Below are positions 9,729 to 19,620 of a stretch of 64,000 nucleotides of DNA, one piece after another (within the stretch, counting starts at the first letter, position 1; each line of letters starts with the position of its first letter). The notes under the pieces were generated by a model. That model ran no database searches and was not told where the DNA came from. It worked only from the letters and a program-made list of their open reading frames with translations. Source of the DNA: Maridesulfovibrio sp. Its GTDB lineage: Bacteria > Desulfobacterota > Desulfovibrionia > Desulfovibrionales > Desulfovibrionaceae. The position numbers and the translations under genes are program-made. The stretch covers positions 47,501 through 111,500 of the forward strand of contig NZ_OY762999.1 in the NCBI RefSeq assembly GCF_963666665.1, written 5' to 3'.

Positions 9729-10336
9729 CGCGAAAGAACATTGGTGATGTAGTAGGCAATCCCGTCTTCCAGCATCTGTACGGATAAAAGGATAAGAATC
9801 AAACCCATAAGTCTTTCACAGGCCTTGAGTCCTCTTTTACCCAGTATCCGGGCCATGGTAGGTCCTGTCATCATAATGATAAAGCTCATAGCCCAGGCAA
9901 TCAGCACACCGGAAAGTACATTCACCCCGGCATCGCCTTTTGAGCCGTAAACCATAACTGCTGCCAGCAGGGACGGCCCGGCGAAGAGCGGAACCGCAAT
10001 CGGCACAATGAACGGGTCTTTTTCAGAGTCATCGGCAGCGTTTTCCGGTTTCGGGAAAATCATCTTCATGGAAATGATGAACAGGATTACTCCACCGGCT
10101 ATACGTAATGTGGACTGGTGGATGTTGAGCATTTTCATGAGTCCCGCGCCCAGATACATGAACAAGATAGTGATTCCCAGCGCAAATATAAGTTCCCTAA
10201 GCAAAATCCTGCGTTGTCTTGAGGGGGAGTACTCCCGGAGCATGGACAGGCATACCGGAAGGTTTCCCAGCGGATCCATGATCAGGAAAAGGGGAAATGC
10301 TATCTCGACAATTGTGCTGAGCTGACTTGTTTCCAT
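9725..10336 (-). CDS. MarC family integral membrane protein
   Basis: A 203-residue protein of the MarC/UPF0056 family with about six membrane helices. The family-typical segments FPLFLIMDPLGNLP near the N-terminus and a central VPLFAGPSLLAAVMV are present. Members are inner-membrane proteins of unsettled function; the old link to multiple antibiotic resistance has not held up. The gene starts 2 bases after the stop of the class II aldolase gene on the same strand, so the two are co-transcribed. Confidence 0.9.
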   Translation of the reverse strand: METSQLSTIVEIAFPLFLIMDPLGNLPVCLSMLREYSPSRQRRILLRELIFALGITILFMYLGAGLMKMLNIHQSTLRIAGGVILFIISMKMIFPKPENAADDSEKDPFIVPIAVPLFAGPSLLAAVMVYGSKGDAGVNVLSGVLIAWAMSFIIMMTGPTMARILGKRGLKACERLMGLILILLSVQMLEDGIAYYITNVLSR

Positions 10337-10338
10337 GA

Positions 10339-10992
10339 TTAGTCCTTGCCTCCGGCCTGTCCGTAGGTCGAAAATTTATCGATAACCTTGTCCATTTCGT
10401 CGTCAGGGACAATAACAGGTTTACCTACTGAAAGGGCCTGAATGTAAATTCTGGCAACCAGTTCCAGTTCCTCTGCAGCATCGAAGGCGTTGCCGAGGGT
10501 TCTTCCAACAGTGATCAGGCCGTGATTGGCGAGCAGTACTGCATTGTAGTTACCGATGGTACTGATCACGTTTTCTGCCAATTCAGGAGTACCGAAAGTT
10601 GCGTAGGGGGCGAGAGGAACTTTTTTGCCCGCAAAACCGACCAGATAGTGCACTGCCGGAAGCTCCATATTCAGGCAGGCTACGGTGGTGGCATAAACTG
10701 AATGGGTGTGAACCACCGCATTAACATCCGGCCTGTTTTTGTACAGGATGGTATGGAAACCGTACTCACTGGAAGGCTTGCGTTCTGAATCTTTAATATT
10801 TCCTTCCAGATCGATAACCACAATATCTTCGGGAGTGGAAAGACGGTAATCCAGACCGCTGGGGCTGATAGCTACCAAGCCCAGTTCGCGGTTATAAACA
10901 CTCAGGTTGCCGCCGGTTCCGGTTGTCAGGCCGGATTCAAGCATTTTTTTCCCATATTCAACAACAAGTTCTCTTTCATTCTGCAACAACAT
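10339..10992 (-). CDS. Class II aldolase/adducin family protein (L-fuculose-phosphate aldolase-like)
   Basis: A 217-residue zinc-dependent class II aldolase. The FucA-type features are complete: GTGGNLSV for phosphate binding, the catalytic Glu76 (SSEYGFH), and zinc ligands in HTH (His95, His97) and NHG (His157). The family cleaves a phosphorylated ketose to dihydroxyacetone phosphate and an aldehyde, or acts in related sugar-phosphate or methionine-salvage reactions. No fucose genes are nearby, so the substrate is open. It precedes marC in the same transcript. Confidence 0.88.
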   Translation of the reverse strand: MLLQNERELVVEYGKKMLESGLTTGTGGNLSVYNRELGLVAISPSGLDYRLSTPEDIVVIDLEGNIKDSERKPSSEYGFHTILYKNRPDVNAVVHTHSVYATTVACLNMELPAVHYLVGFAGKKVPLAPYATFGTPELAENVISTIGNYNAVLLANHGLITVGRTLGNAFDAAEELELVARIYIQALSVGKPVIVPDDEMDKVIDKFSTYGQAGGKD

Positions 10993-11013
10993 ATCTAATG
11001 TCCCTTACAAAGA

Positions 11014-11064
11014 GGCGAAGCCTTATTAAAAAAGTTTAAGGCCCCCGGCAGGGTCGCCGAAGGC
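11014..11064 (-). repeat. Terminator-associated interspersed repeat, copy A
   Basis: Read on the minus strand, this stretch follows the stop of the Ste24-like gene and runs from GCCTTCGGCGACCC to AAGGCTTCGCC. It shares its two ends (a GCCTCCGGCGGC-like start and a TTAATAAGGCTTCGCC-like end) with copies at 34202-34270 and 48049-48130. Copy A is the shortest and most diverged, with GCCGGGGGCC in the middle. Confidence 0.6.
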
Positions 11065-11074
11065 AAAATGCTAG

Positions 11075-12310
11075 TTAATTAAATGCGCGAAGCGCCTCAA
11101 TCCTCTTTAACACCGGAGGATGACTATACTCCAGCCAGACGTAAAAGGGATGCGGTGTGAGGTTAGAGAGGTTGCTTACCGATAGCTTTTTAAGTGCTTC
11201 GATGAGAGCTTTCGGGGTGTGGGTGGTTTCCGCAGCAAAAGCATCTGCTTCAAATTCGTGCTTTCGGGAGCGGATATTGCTGAAGATGGAAAGCACGATT
11301 GATACGGGTGTGTATAGCAGGGCAAAGAATATCAGGCCGGCATGTACGGAAATATTCTGCATGCCGAACGCAGCAAAGAGTTCCCTGTTACCGAGGAAAA
11401 AAGACATGAGCAGGAAGATTACTCCGGTATTGATGATGCTCATGGTCATCATTTTGCGGACATGTCCGAGCTTGCTGTGCCCTATTTCATGGGCCAGCAC
11501 GGCTACGATTTCATCGGCGGAAAGATTGTTGATCAGGGTATCGAAAAGGGCGATACGCTTCTTTTTGCCGAATCCGGTAAAGAATGCATTGGCTTTGGTG
11601 GAACGCTTGGAACCGTCAATCATGAAAATGCCGGAAAGTTCAAATCCGTTTTCAGCTGCGAATTGTTCGATTTTTTCTTTCAGTTCGCTATCTTCAAGCG
11701 GGGTGAATTTGTTGAACAGGGGCAGAATCCATGTGGGGGCAATGTACTGCACACCAAGGGTGACCAGCACGGTAAAAAGCCAACACCAGAGCCATGCAAG
11801 CGATCCGGCAGCATTGAAGAAAAGGAGAACGCCACCGAGAATTGCTCCGCCGATGATACCGCCAATCAAATAGCCTTTAAGTTTATCCATGAAAAAAGTT
11901 TTGAGGGTTGTTTTGTTGAACCCGAATTTTTCTTCAATGACAAAAGTGCTGTAGAGGGAAAATGGCAGGGATACAAGGTCGCTGAGTATCGCTAATCCGG
12001 CATAGAAAATCAGCCCGGTGACAATCTCCCCGTAGCCGAAACCATTGGCCCAAAGGTCTACTGTGTTGAATCCGCCTAGGACAATGAACAGGATAGTGAT
12101 CAGCGTACTGATTGAACTTGAGATGTTTTCGAAGCCGATTCCTGCTTTGGTGTAATCTTGAGATTTACGGTAGTCGTCTGCATCAAAAGTGGTATTGAAT
12201 TCAGCAGGAAGCTCGGGGGAGAGAGCCTTGCGGTTGAGCTGGCGGGCAAATATGCCCAGCAGGCAGGCACCGGCGAGGGAAAATATGATAATGAATAGGT
12301 AGATGTTCAT
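11075..12310 (-). CDS. M48 family metallopeptidase (Ste24/CAAX prenyl protease 1-like)
   Basis: A 411-residue multi-spanning membrane zinc protease. The zinc site HEIGH is at residues 274-278 and the third ligand Glu354 lies in HEFEADAFA. N-terminal and central hydrophobic segments match the Ste24 fold, which encloses a large intramembrane chamber, and the C-terminus has LTPHPFYVWLEYSHPPVLKRI, typical of the family. In bacteria such enzymes are thought to degrade or trim membrane proteins; no prenylated substrate is expected. It is monocistronic and ends in a terminator-associated repeat. Confidence 0.92.
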   Translation of the reverse strand: MNIYLFIIIFSLAGACLLGIFARQLNRKALSPELPAEFNTTFDADDYRKSQDYTKAGIGFENISSSISTLITILFIVLGGFNTVDLWANGFGYGEIVTGLIFYAGLAILSDLVSLPFSLYSTFVIEEKFGFNKTTLKTFFMDKLKGYLIGGIIGGAILGGVLLFFNAAGSLAWLWCWLFTVLVTLGVQYIAPTWILPLFNKFTPLEDSELKEKIEQFAAENGFELSGIFMIDGSKRSTKANAFFTGFGKKKRIALFDTLINNLSADEIVAVLAHEIGHSKLGHVRKMMTMSIINTGVIFLLMSFFLGNRELFAAFGMQNISVHAGLIFFALLYTPVSIVLSIFSNIRSRKHEFEADAFAAETTHTPKALIEALKKLSVSNLSNLTPHPFYVWLEYSHPPVLKRIEALRAFN

Positions 12311-12579
12311 TTAAATATGGTGGTTTTGGATTGTTTAAATTGAATGACGCTGGGGGCGCGGGGCATTAACATGTTACGGCGTATAACTACCTCTTGGTCT
12401 TAACCTCGTCAATGCAGGCATCTATGGATTAATTTATTGCCATATTCAAAAAGAGCTCTGAACTTGACAATAAATGGTATAGAGTCAACAATTATATATT
12501 AAAATAAAGAAATTAGTTTCTAGGTTTGTCGGATATGTGCTTTTTATGCTGATGATGGTTCGAGAGGGAGTTTTACTGA

Positions 12580-13572
12580 ATGAGTTCGCCAAAGAGCATT
12601 AAAGAAAATATTGCCCGCGCAAAGTCTTACGGACAGCGTAAGGATTACATGCGTTGTTTACATGCGCTGAGCCTTTCCCTTGATGAGCTTGCATCAAGTC
12701 AGGTTTTCGGGCGTGAGAAATTTGAAATAGGTATTCTCATTGATGAAGTTTTCCGACAGCTTTTAGCCATGGAAGAGCTTAAACGAGTACTTCCCCGTGG
12801 TTTGAAATATGTCAAAGGGCAGGAGAAAAAACTTGCTGCCATGTTGATGAAGATTCATAACACCATCAAAAATGCACTTGAAAAGGCTGCCGTTGAGAAG
12901 GTCCGTAAACAGAAAAATCAGATCGATAAATTTGTACTGGCCGGACAGAAGTTCTTAATGGAGAAGAACGTCAAGGAAGCCAAAAAATATTTCCGCAAAA
13001 TTACCGATGCTTTTCCAGAAGAAAGGGGGTTGCTGCAGGATGTTGGCAGCAGGCTTGTTAAATCAGGTTTTGCGGCTGACGGCGTAGAGTATCTTGAGCG
13101 GGCGATTGAAAAGACTCCATCGGATAGCAGGCCTTATATTTCGCTTCTCTTGGCTTATGAAATGATGACTGAGCAGGACAAGGCTCTTGAAGTCATTAAG
13201 GATATTGTTCGCCGGTTTGGAGCCAATGAGAGCATTTTTATCCGTCAGGCTAAACTGTTTTTAGGAAAGCGCATGTATACGGAAGCCTATGATGCGGCTG
13301 CCGCAGCTCTCAAGGTCAACCCCCTTAACCGTGAGGCTAAGAAGATCTCGGATAAGTTGGGTCCCAAGATTTTCGGGCGTGGATACACTCCGGGAGCTAC
13401 CGTCAGTGATATGAAGGCTAAATCTTCGGGCGGTGGTGCCAAAAGTAACAAAGAGAGTGTGTCTTTTAACCTCGACGGCAGTTCCTCTGCTGGTAAAAAA
13501 GAAAAAGCTGCAAAGAAAAAAGCTCCCGCTAAAAAGCCAGCAGCTTCCAAAGCAATCAAGCTTGATTTTTAA
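12580..13572 (+). CDS. TPR-repeat protein with basic C-terminal tail
   Basis: A 330-residue cytoplasmic helical protein. Residues about 115-265 form tetratricopeptide-like repeats (for example EYLERAIEKTPSDSRPYISL and AYDAAAAALKVNPLNREAKK). The last ~60 residues are rich in Lys, Ala and Ser and look disordered. No enzymatic domain is visible, so a scaffold or adaptor role is the most that can be inferred. The upstream region 12311-12579 holds an inverted repeat TTGAC-N14-GTCAA near 12464-12487 but no convincing promoter pair. A terminator follows. Confidence 0.75.
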   Translation: MSSPKSIKENIARAKSYGQRKDYMRCLHALSLSLDELASSQVFGREKFEIGILIDEVFRQLLAMEELKRVLPRGLKYVKGQEKKLAAMLMKIHNTIKNALEKAAVEKVRKQKNQIDKFVLAGQKFLMEKNVKEAKKYFRKITDAFPEERGLLQDVGSRLVKSGFAADGVEYLERAIEKTPSDSRPYISLLLAYEMMTEQDKALEVIKDIVRRFGANESIFIRQAKLFLGKRMYTEAYDAAAAALKVNPLNREAKKISDKLGPKIFGRGYTPGATVSDMKAKSSGGGAKSNKESVSFNLDGSSSAGKKEKAAKKKAPAKKPAASKAIKLDF

Positions 13573-13604
13573 GGCTAATTTATTTTATTCCCAGTTTTTT
13601 ACTA

Positions 13605-13630
13605 GGCCGCTTACGCGGCCTTTTTTATTT
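13605..13630 (+). terminator. Intrinsic terminator after the TPR gene
   Basis: GGCCGC (13605-13610), loop TTAC, GCGGCC (13615-13620), then TTTTTT. Confidence 0.85.
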
Positions 13631-13656
13631 GCAAATTTTTACTAAAAGAGTTTGAG

Positions 13657-13872
13657 CGACAAATGTGTCGTTGCTTCTGAAAAATATACTTTGACAGTAT
13701 AGTTTCCGGTTTTACAGGGATATAAGGAAACTTGCCGGGTTTATACGTTGTCGCACGACATAGTTGTCGTTTTTATGAAGTTGTTGAATTTAAGGCAATG
13801 CATAGATTGTTTGCTGAATCAATACGACATCCATGTCGTAAATTTTTGTGATTTTAATAGCAATTTGTGTCG
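13657..13872 (+). promoter_or_regulatory. Three CGACA-N4-TGTCG palindromes (candidate activator sites)
   Basis: Perfect 5-N4-5 palindromes lie at 13657-13670, 13756-13769 and 13825-13838. In two of the three the consensus extends to ACGACA-N4-TGTCGT. Extra TGTCG half-sites are at 13749-13753 and 13868-13872. Centres are 99 and 69 bp apart, and the last is about 95 bp upstream of the -24 element at 13925. That is the usual position for enhancer sites of a sigma54 activator. The site resembles no operator that I can name with certainty. Confidence 0.7.
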
Positions 13873-13924
13873 TTAAAGCTGCTGCTGTGTGGTTATATCT
13901 ATGAAAATATTAGATTAATTGGGG

Positions 13925-13942
13925 TTGGCATGAATGGAGCTT
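13925..13942 (+). promoter_or_regulatory. Candidate sigma54 (-24/-12) promoter of the osmC-lpd-gcvH-lipA operon
   Basis: TTGGCATGAATGGAGCTT has the essential GG (13927-13928) and GC (13939-13940) dinucleotides separated by exactly 10 bases, and TTGGCA matches the -24 consensus. The -12 side (GAGCTT) differs from TTGCTT at two positions. It lies about 50 bases before the ATG at 13991. Confidence 0.5.
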
Positions 13943-13990
13943 AGGGGGCGAGAAATAAGTTTGTCTGAAAAATCACAAAGGAGAATATAG

Positions 13991-14419
13991 ATGGCTCAAC
14001 TTACTGTTTCATACGATCGCGCAGGCGATAAACAGGTTATTGATACAAATTCCAAGGTTCTCGGCGAAATCGCTATTGATTACTCAGAGATTCCGGCTGA
14101 TCAGCGTGGCGGAACTGCCAAGCAGCTTCTTGCAGCTTCTACACTGCACTGTTTTTGCGGTTCTCTTGCCAAAGCATTGGAGACCCGTGGTGCGGAGTAC
14201 GAACGCATTACCGGAACCGCTACTCTTGAAACCGGTGTCGATGATAAGAAGCGTGCCCGTGTAACCGGCATCACCCTTGATGTGACCGTACACATGGATG
14301 AAGATTACGGATTTATATTTGATCGTGTTGAAAAGATCATGCGTAAGGGCTGCCTGATTACTGCCTCCCTTCATGAAGCTTTTCCCATGACCTACAATCT
14401 TCATCTCGAAGAACTGTAA
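13991..14419 (+). CDS. OsmC/Ohr family thiol-dependent protein
   Basis: A 142-residue OsmC-fold protein. The segment KQLLAASTLHCFCGSLAKAL aligns Cys54 with the peroxidatic Cys of OsmC/Ohr (usual form AACFSMAL), and KGCLITASL places Cys121 at the resolving Cys. An extra Cys56 is unusual. Family members reduce organic hydroperoxides through a Cys-Cys disulfide. For Ohr the reductant is known to be lipoyl groups on proteins, regenerated by dihydrolipoamide dehydrogenase. Exactly such a carrier and dehydrogenase are the next genes. AAAGGAG precedes the ATG. Substrate specificity is not proven; some OsmC-like proteins have no peroxidase activity. Confidence 0.85.
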   Translation: MAQLTVSYDRAGDKQVIDTNSKVLGEIAIDYSEIPADQRGGTAKQLLAASTLHCFCGSLAKALETRGAEYERITGTATLETGVDDKKRARVTGITLDVTVHMDEDYGFIFDRVEKIMRKGCLITASLHEAFPMTYNLHLEEL

Positions 14420-14443
14420 GATTTTTCAAAACAGGAGCTAAGC

Positions 14444-15868
14444 ATGCCATCCATCATCATAATAGGATCAGGTCCGGGCGGCCATATCGCTGCTTTTGAA
14501 GCTGCACGCAGAGGAGCTGAGGTTACTCTGGTTGAAAAAGCTGATATCGGCGGAACCTGCCTGAATACCGGTTGTATTCCTACCAAGACCATTAAATCTT
14601 CCGCTGAAGCCCTTGAGACTGCAGGAAATCTTAACGCATTCGGTATCGCTGTTGAGAGTGGAGCTGAGGGTGTAGAATTCAAGGCTGACATGGAAGCTGT
14701 CGTGGCCCGTAAGGAAAGGGTACGCAAGGTTCTTTGCGGCGGTCTTGAAAAGACTTGTTCCTCTATGAATATCCGTGTTGTGCGTGGTTCAGCAGAGCTG
14801 GCAGCAGACCGTACTGTCCTTGTACATACAGCAGAAGGTACCGAGGAAATCAAAAGTGATAAGGTGATTATCGCTACCGGTTCAAGTATTCTGGACCTGC
14901 CTTCCCTGCCTGTGGATCATAAGCACATCATCAATAGCGATGATGCCCTTAATCTGGACCATGTGCCTGCGAAAATGGTTATCGTCGGCGGCGGGGTTAT
15001 CGGTTGCGAACTGGCCTTCATTTACCGTGCTTTCGGTTCTGATGTGACTGTTGTGGAAGGCATGGATCGCCTTCTGCCCGTTCCTTCTGTTGATATGGAT
15101 ATGAGTAAGCTTCTGCAGCGCGAAGCCAAGAAGCACCGTATTAAGGTGCAGCTGGCTAAGACAGTGAAAAGTGCTGAAGTTGTTGATGGCAAAGTTCAGT
15201 GCATACTCGGACCTTCTCCCTTTGTTGAAGGCGCAAAAGGTGATGATACCACCATTGAAGCCGACGTGGTTCTGGTTGCTGTTGGTCGTACTCCCAATAC
15301 TGAAGGTCTTAAGCTGGCGGAAGCCGGGGTTGAGACAGATGGACGCGGTTGGATTAAAGCTGACCTGAATATGCGGACTTCCGTTGAAGGTATTTATGCT
15401 ATCGGTGATATTCTTGGTCCTTCCCGGATTATGCTGGCTCATGTTGCATCACATGAGGGCCTTTGCGCGGTGGACAACTGTTTAGGTAAAGAACGTGCTC
15501 TCGATTATTCTGTAATTCCTTCCGGAATTTTTACCTCCCCTGAGATCGGCACTGTCGGCCTTTCCGAGGAAGAAGCAATTTCCAAGGGTATTGAAGTCCG
15601 TTCACAGGTATTTCAGTTCCGTGAACTGGGTAAGGCGCAGGCCATGGGTGAACTTGCAGGTATGTTCAAGATCATTTGTGAAAAAGAGAGCGGAAAGATT
15701 CTTGGAGCTCATATTGCCGGAGCCCATGCTACCGACCTCATTGCCGAAGCCGCTCTGGCCATTAAGAAAGGGTTTACTGCTGCTGATGTCGCCCATACCA
15801 TCCATGCCCACCCGACCCTTGCTGAAGGTTTTTATGAGTGTTGTGAAGCTTGGCTTCGCGGTTGCTAA
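14444..15868 (+). CDS. lpdA: Dihydrolipoamide dehydrogenase (first copy)
   Basis: A 474-residue flavoprotein disulfide reductase. FAD-binding GSGPGG is at 8-13, the redox pair is in GGTCLNTGCIPTK (Cys39, Cys44), the NAD-binding GGGVIGCE is near residue 183, and the C-terminal active-site HAHPTLAEGF supplies the His-Glu pair. It oxidises dihydrolipoyl groups on a carrier protein with NAD+, or runs in reverse to reduce lipoyl disulfides with NADH. It starts 24 bases after the OsmC-like gene and is followed by a lipoyl carrier. A second, distinct copy at 50902-52290 belongs to the glycine cleavage cluster. Confidence 0.95.
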   Translation: MPSIIIIGSGPGGHIAAFEAARRGAEVTLVEKADIGGTCLNTGCIPTKTIKSSAEALETAGNLNAFGIAVESGAEGVEFKADMEAVVARKERVRKVLCGGLEKTCSSMNIRVVRGSAELAADRTVLVHTAEGTEEIKSDKVIIATGSSILDLPSLPVDHKHIINSDDALNLDHVPAKMVIVGGGVIGCELAFIYRAFGSDVTVVEGMDRLLPVPSVDMDMSKLLQREAKKHRIKVQLAKTVKSAEVVDGKVQCILGPSPFVEGAKGDDTTIEADVVLVAVGRTPNTEGLKLAEAGVETDGRGWIKADLNMRTSVEGIYAIGDILGPSRIMLAHVASHEGLCAVDNCLGKERALDYSVIPSGIFTSPEIGTVGLSEEEAISKGIEVRSQVFQFRELGKAQAMGELAGMFKIICEKESGKILGAHIAGAHATDLIAEAALAIKKGFTAADVAHTIHAHPTLAEGFYECCEAWLRGC

Positions 15869-15913
15869 TCCCGGTATTAACTTTTCAGAACAATAAACTT
15901 TTTGGAGATAATC

Positions 15914-16303
15914 ATGAGTGAACTTACTTTTCCCGCAGAAGTCCTTTATCATCCCGAGCATACTTGGGTTCTCATCAATGATGACAACACAGCTGTTGTC
16001 GGTATCACTGACTTTGCTCAGGATCAGCTCGGCGAAGTAGCTTTTGTTGATCTGCCTTCCGCCGGTGATCATTTCGACGCCGGTGAAGAGTTCGGTACCG
16101 TTGAATCCATTAAGGCTGTGAGCAGCCTGTACATGCCCATTTCCGGCACTGTTGAAGAGATTAACGAAGGTCTTGAGGATGCTCCTGAAGATGTAAACAC
16201 TTCTCCGTACAAAGACGGCTGGATGCTGCGTATCACACTTGATGCTGACGCAGATAAGAGCCAGTTGCTGAATCACGAAGATTACGCAGAAAAAATTAAG
16301 TAA
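15914..16303 (+). CDS. gcvH: GcvH-like lipoyl carrier protein (first copy)
   Basis: A 129-residue H-protein. ATG 15914 is preferred to an in-frame TTG at 15902 because GGAG lies at 15904-15907. The lipoylation motif ESIKAVSSLYMPISG places the modified lysine at Lys67, and GLEDAPEDVNTSPYKDGWM matches the H-protein C-terminal half. It resembles the second H protein (55142-55522) but differs at many positions. With no P- or T-protein gene beside it, it probably does not serve glycine cleavage alone. Linkage to OsmC, Lpd and LipA suggests a redox-shuttle role; this is inference. Confidence 0.9.
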   Translation: MSELTFPAEVLYHPEHTWVLINDDNTAVVGITDFAQDQLGEVAFVDLPSAGDHFDAGEEFGTVESIKAVSSLYMPISGTVEEINEGLEDAPEDVNTSPYKDGWMLRITLDADADKSQLLNHEDYAEKIK

Positions 16304-16362
16304 GCCACCTGTCCCGGCCCCCATACCCGGGACATCCACTCCTTAGACGGAGCTTATACCTA

Positions 16363-16392
16363 AGAGCGGTCTGCTATTTTGCAGGCCGCTCT
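16363..16392 (+). other. Hairpin between gcvH and lipA
   Basis: AGAGCGG-T-CTGC (16363-16374) pairs with GCAG-G-CCGCTCT (16381-16392) around loop TATTTT, with one mismatch. No T-tract follows, so it is more likely an mRNA processing or stability element inside the operon than a terminator. Confidence 0.6.
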
Positions 16393-16413
16393 ATAAATAT
16401 CAGGAGGCAAGCC

Positions 16414-17289
16414 ATGTGTTCTAAAGATCCTTCCAAGCCGTATCTGCGCATTCCGCCGTGGCTTCGGGTCAAGATTCCCTGCAACAAAACTTACAGTGCC
16501 ACACGGGAGCTGGTTAAGGATCTTAGCCTGAACACTGTCTGCCAGAGTGCCAAGTGTCCGAATATGTTTGAATGTTTTTCTGAACATACGGCTACATTCC
16601 TGATTATGGGTGACACCTGTACCCGCAACTGCGCATTCTGCAATATTGAGAGCGGTGATATCCTGCCACTAGACCCCACGGAACCGTCACGGGTAGCTGA
16701 AGCAGCCATACGACTTGGGCTCAAGCACGTGGTAATTACCTTCGTTACCCGTGATGATCTCAATGACGGCGGGGCCGCTCATTTTGCCGCTACAATTCGT
16801 GCGGTTAGGGAACAGTTGCCGAAGTCTTCCATTGAAGTGCTTATCCCCGATTTTCAGGGCGATGAGGATGCATTGAATTTGGTCATTGAAGCCCGTCCGG
16901 ATATCATCAACCACAATGTGGAAACTCCTCCTATTCATTACAGTGATATCCGCCCGCAGGCCGATTACAAGCAGAGTCTTGAGCTTATTAAGCGAGTCAA
17001 GTCGGCAGGAGCCATAGCCAAGTCCGGGTTAATGGTCGGATTGGGTGAAAATGATGAGGAAGTGCAAGGGGTAATAGATGACCTTGCGAACATCGGTTGT
17101 GACATTGTTACTATCGGGCAGTATATGCGACCTTCACTTAAGCATCCCGAAGTGCTGCGCTATGTCCATCCTGATGTTTTTGAAGAATATGCCTGCTACG
17201 GCATAGCGAAAGGTGTGCCGCATATGTACAGCGCGCCCCTTGTGCGTTCCTCCTACAATGCAGCCCTGTTTGCGGGGTTGAAAAGATAG
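16414..17289 (+). CDS. lipA: Lipoyl synthase
   Basis: A 291-residue radical SAM enzyme that inserts two sulfurs into a protein-bound octanoyl chain. Both iron-sulfur signatures are intact: the auxiliary cluster in CQSAKCPNMFEC (Cys43, Cys48, Cys54) and the radical SAM cluster in CTRNCAFC (Cys69, Cys73, Cys76). The C-terminal RSSYNA serine ligand motif is also present. It is the last gene of the operon, 110 bases after gcvH. No octanoyltransferase (lipB or lipM) or lplA is in the window, so the octanoyl chain must come from elsewhere. Confidence 0.96.
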   Translation: MCSKDPSKPYLRIPPWLRVKIPCNKTYSATRELVKDLSLNTVCQSAKCPNMFECFSEHTATFLIMGDTCTRNCAFCNIESGDILPLDPTEPSRVAEAAIRLGLKHVVITFVTRDDLNDGGAAHFAATIRAVREQLPKSSIEVLIPDFQGDEDALNLVIEARPDIINHNVETPPIHYSDIRPQADYKQSLELIKRVKSAGAIAKSGLMVGLGENDEEVQGVIDDLANIGCDIVTIGQYMRPSLKHPEVLRYVHPDVFEEYACYGIAKGVPHMYSAPLVRSSYNAALFAGLKR

Positions 17290-17318
17290 TTCTCATTACC
17301 TCCTAAATAGAGAGCACC

Positions 17319-17358
17319 AAAAAATCCCCGGTAACCGTTGTGGTTGCCGGGGATTTTT
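17319..17358. terminator. Bidirectional terminator between lipA and groEL
   Basis: AAAAATCCCCGGTAACC and GGTTGCCGGGGATTTTT form a long stem flanked by A and T runs on both sides, so it can act for lipA on the plus strand and groEL on the minus strand. Confidence 0.88.
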
Positions 17359-17391
17359 AATTGGCTTTGTGATCCGGATGGAAAGGCTGGC

Positions 17392-19062
<1,671 letters not shown>

Positions 19063-19147
19063 TTGGTGTTATCTCCTTATGATAAAGAAATGTATACAAT
19101 TATGCAGCCTTAGGGTTGTTCGTAGTGCGATTGCTGGAGCAGTCTGA

Positions 19148-19435
19148 CTATTCGACAACAGCAAGGATGTCGTCTTCACGCATGATCAGGTAGTCTACAC
19201 CTTCGATGCTGATTTCAGTCCCTGCGTATTTAGCGAAAAGAACAGCGTCGCCTTCTTTTACGCCCAGAGTAACTCTGGAGCCATTGTCATCAAGCTTGCC
19301 GGGGCCTGCTGCGATGATTTCACCTTTGAGGGGCTTTTCTTTTGCGGAGTCGGGGATAATGATTCCGCCAACGGTTTTTTCTTCCACTTCAAGGCGTCTG
19401 ACCAGTACACGGTCTGCTAACGGCTTAAGTTTCAT
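19148..19435 (-). CDS. groS: Co-chaperonin GroES (10 kDa)
   Basis: A 95-residue GroES, full length for the family. MKLKPLADRVLVRRLE and a mobile-loop region VGGIIIPDSAKEKP are standard. It caps the GroEL ring. A GGAGGA ribosome site precedes the ATG on the minus strand. Confidence 0.98.
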   Translation of the reverse strand: MKLKPLADRVLVRRLEVEEKTVGGIIIPDSAKEKPLKGEIIAAGPGKLDDNGSRVTLGVKEGDAVLFAKYAGTEISIEGVDYLIMREDDILAVVE

Positions 19436-19549
19436 CAGTTTTCCTCCAATATTTCGATACTATTTTTTACTTTCAGGCTCTAGGCCTGTGGGCCGCTGCG
19501 GTCTTTAATAAGTAAGTAGGAAAAAGAATCCTGCCGCAGGGATTGAATG

Positions 19550-19577
19550 AAAGTAAGTCATTATTAAAAACTGTCAA
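19550..19577 (-). promoter_or_regulatory. Candidate promoter of groES-groEL
   Basis: On the minus strand a perfect -35 TTGACA (plus 19572-19577) is followed after 16 bases by TACTTT (plus 19550-19555). No CIRCE element (TTAGCACTC-N9-GAGTGCTAA) is visible between the upstream gene and groES, so HrcA control is not supported. Confidence 0.5.
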
Positions 19578-19620
19578 CAGCGTGATTGCTTTTTTTTTGA
19601 AAATCATGAAATTGTGACTT

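Noticed and set aside
19436..19620. CIRCE element before groES
   Set aside because: No TTAGCACTC-N9-GAGTGCTAA match or close variant on either strand.
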